Assembly: GCA_910583895.1 (NCBI GenBank)
Contig: CAJTYJ010000013.1
Coordinates: 9,148-73,147, forward strand
Length of the DNA: 64,000 nucleotides
From: an uncultured Lachnospiraceae bacterium
Lineage (GTDB): Bacteria > Bacillota > Clostridia > Lachnospirales > Lachnospiraceae
Direction of reading: 5' to 3'
Shown here: positions 62,270 through 64,000 of the stretch, in pieces
How positions within the stretch are numbered: the stretch's first letter is position 1
Layout of the letters: each line of letters starts with the position of its first letter
Translations under genes and position numbers: made by a program
The notes under the pieces: generated by a model
Told to the model about the DNA's origin: nothing
The model's database searches: none
What the model saw: the letters and a program-made list of their open reading frames with translations, nothing else

Positions 62270-63495
62270 TTAGCTGATTTTATAGTAACCTTGTCTTTCT
62301 GTTTTCATTTCATCAAACATTTTCTTTATTACAGTATTACTTTTCCGTGTTTCTTTGAAAGAATTATTAGAAAGTCCTGTATCTGCTAATAATGTACCAA
62401 TTTTAAATATAGTTCCTTGATCCTGTTTTTCACACCAACTTATTATTTTTGTGCATTAGTCATTTTTTTACCATTTGGAGGTTTTCTGTCTTTAACTTTT
62501 TCTATCTTTAATTCTTCTGGTGTATCTTCATATTCAAACAATGCTCCATATGGTTTATATCTATCTTCTATCATAGCCGACAACTCACTGTACAGGTAAT
62601 CATCTGTGTTATAGAAAGTCCATATATGTACATTATCTGTACTCTCATAATTCCTTATCGCTAACCTGAATATATTCTGTTCAAAATCAGCGAGCATACA
62701 TCTAAGCATTATTTTGTTGATAATATACTCATATTCTTTATTGTGGTTTTTACTAAGCAACGTGAAAAAATCTAATGATTCATCTTCTCTCATCTCTGAT
62801 AACCTATGGTATTCTTCCATATGACACCCACAATAGATAAAATAATATGCCATATTCGGAAATCTATTCATTCCAACGTGTGCCATCCTATATAAATCCT
62901 TGAAGTCATTAAATCCTTTCAAATTTTCAAAATATCCTACATTCCTAAATTCTTTTTGGAATCTATGTATTAAATCACTGTATACAACAATCAATATTTC
63001 TCTTTGCTTGCCGATACCATATTTTAATTTATTCCTCAGATATGTAACGATTACATTAGTTGAGATATTTGATTTTTTACCTCCCTTGCATAAAACATTT
63101 TTGCTTGTAGACATTTTTACATTTGTTATCAGCATATTTAACGGCTTATTATATCTTTCTCCACTTATAACTTCTACATAATCTAAATCATAATGAGGAT
63201 CAATGTCTGCCGTTGCATCAAACACGAAAAATTTCTTGTCTTTTCCCAAATAGAAATATTCCTTATTATCTCTTACCATTATAAAAGAACGTTCACAGTT
63301 ACCATGCTTCTTTTTAACTGAATTAAAAATTGCTCCTTTTTTCGCAATTTCCTGTAAACACAGCATATCTTTTAATATACAGTTATATTGTTTTGTCAAT
63401 GGCTCCATATTTTGTTTTAAAAATAAAACACAAAAAATATAAAGTAATATCTGTATAGTACAGCTCCTTGTTTTCATGATCATTGTCATTATCAT
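62270..63495 (-). pseudogene. Superfamily II helicase-like protein, C-terminal half, frameshifted
   Basis: Text near the start (KKFFVFDATADIDPHYDLDY), the strand GKQREILIVVYSDLIHRFQK-like and HVGMNRFPNMAYYFIYCG (position of helicase motif VI) point to the second RecA-like domain of an SF2 helicase found in clostridial elements. The first domain with Walker A/B is missing; the ATG at 63495 begins low-quality text. At A5 62446-62450 the frame stops; with six A it goes on IISWCEKQDQGTIFKIGTLL to ERQGYYKIS and TAA at 62270. So it is truncated and off by one base. Confidence 0.55.
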
Positions 63496-63554
63496 TATCT
63501 ATCCTTGCGGTATGTAAATTTTGAAAATATGCTGAAAATATTTCAATCAATTTC

Positions 63555-63583
63555 TTGACAAACACAAGGTTCTATGATAGGCT
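63555..63583 (+). promoter_or_regulatory. Promoter of the small hydrophobic peptide gene
   Basis: A perfect TTGACA (63555-63560), 17 bases, then TAGGCT (63578-63583). It gives a leader of about 135 bases with several hairpins before the peptide gene. Confidence 0.55.
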
Positions 63584-63725
63584 AAAAGAGGATAAAGGAA
63601 GTAGGATTTCTTCTACGCAAAAGACCAATACAGTGGATGATATGTATTCGGTTTGTAGCTGGTGTTTAGCGAGAGGATATCCTTTTTTTGCGTCCATCTC
63701 GTGCCTGTCAATTGGAGGTATAAAC

Positions 63726-63875
63726 ATGTCAACCCTATTACAAACCTTGCTTAATATCCCAATAAGTACTTGGATCAAGCTAATATGTATAATATTAGAA
63801 TTGGTTCTATACATAGCCCAAACTAAAAAAATATCAAATATACATATTAAAATCGAATTTAAGTATCGATCTTAA
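63726..63875 (+). CDS. Small hydrophobic peptide, possible type I toxin
   Basis: 49 residues: MSTLLQTLLNIPISTWIKLI, a membrane segment running to about residue 31 (CIILELVLYIAQ) and a charged tail with KKISNIHIKIEFKYRS. TGGAGGT precedes the ATG at a good distance. Length, single membrane helix and basic tail resemble TxpA/BsrG-type toxins from Firmicutes phages. No antitoxin RNA is proven; an antisense promoter would be expected on the minus strand around the 3' end. The two hairpins after the stop (63863-63883 and 63892-63919) are strong. Confidence 0.5.
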   Translation: MSTLLQTLLNIPISTWIKLICIILELVLYIAQTKKISNIHIKIEFKYRS

Positions 63876-63924
63876 ATCGATACTTTGTCATAAGCCAGTC
63901 TCATCATCCGGACTGGCTTTTTTC
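63863..63924 (+). terminator. Double hairpin and terminator after the small peptide gene
   Basis: GTATCGAT/ATCGATAC (63863-63883) is a perfect stem that includes the stop codon. AAGCCAGTC/GACTGGCTT (63892-63919) follows with T6. Confidence 0.8.
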
Positions 63925-64000
63925 ATTTATTATCACAGACTATCTCTAGTACTACAGCGAACTTTTTGAAAGCGTGGTCTTTCTATGGGCCAGATAGGCA

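Larger units (their letters stand above)
43262..64000. mobile_element. Integrated serine-recombinase element, right end outside window
   Basis: From 43262 the sequence becomes AT-rich, and gene types change to recombinase, phage tail, helicase and hypothetical genes, many broken. The recombinase is placed at the junction, as usual for large serine integrases. No second dac fragment was found up to 64000, so the element is at least 20.7 kb. No terminase, capsid, relaxase or coupling protein was seen, so I cannot say whether it began as a phage or as a conjugative element. Confidence 0.75.

Noticed and set aside
43262..64000. Complete prophage.
   Set aside because: No terminase, portal, capsid or lysis genes; only a broken tape-measure gene.

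Overview
The window looks like part of a Firmicutes chromosome, most likely Lachnospiraceae (a gut Clostridium-cluster-XIVa type such as Blautia, Dorea or Mediterraneibacter). This is inferred from gene content and order: a complete six-subunit Rnf complex, a sodium-pump decarboxylase cluster, an hi0933-cmk-ispH-S1 run, scpAB beside DacF-type carboxypeptidases, AGGAGG-type ribosome sites and moderate GC. No rRNA, tRNA or CRISPR array was seen.

Positions 1-43260 are ordinary chromosome. From left to right they hold: a NUDIX hydrolase cut by the window edge; a surface-sugar cassette (GT-C-like membrane protein, polyprenyl-phosphate-type GT2, 3-amino-sugar aminotransferase and ketoisomerase); a minus-strand growth, division and recombination run (class B PBP, FtsW/RodA, U32 protease-like rRNA hydroxylase family, ZapA, RuvB, RuvA); small membrane proteins, an AEC transporter, a DUF554 protein and a chemoreceptor; rnfCDGEAB; a hi0933-cmk-ispH-S1 run; an AmmeMemoRadiSam pair; a surface acyltransferase; a biotin-dependent decarboxylase or transcarboxylase cluster; a ParB-like/BMP fusion coupled to a phosphoesterase; and DacF, ScpB, ScpA and a second phosphoesterase.

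At about 43260 a second dacF-type gene is cut at the region that should carry its SxN active-site motif. From there to the right edge lies an AT-rich mobile element, headed by a large serine recombinase and not closed inside the window. Most of it is decaying: a phage tail tape-measure gene with two in-frame stops and a frameshift, three genes off by one base in A-runs, a clpX-like gene split in two by an inserted block, and a helicase without its N-terminal half. Intact-looking cargo includes a small HTH protein, a DUF5677 protein, a MerR-type regulator, a zinc-ribbon membrane protein and a small hydrophobic peptide with a strong promoter and terminator.

The most interesting non-coding signals are these: a 13-C/G homopolymer lying exactly in the spacer of a putative promoter for the surface acyltransferase (possible phase variation); two tandem arrays of 103 and 105 bp units that share end modules and sit directly upstream of two unrelated genes; a chain of five hairpins at 52304-52463, three of which show GTGGA in the loop; and dispersed palindromic elements downstream of genes.
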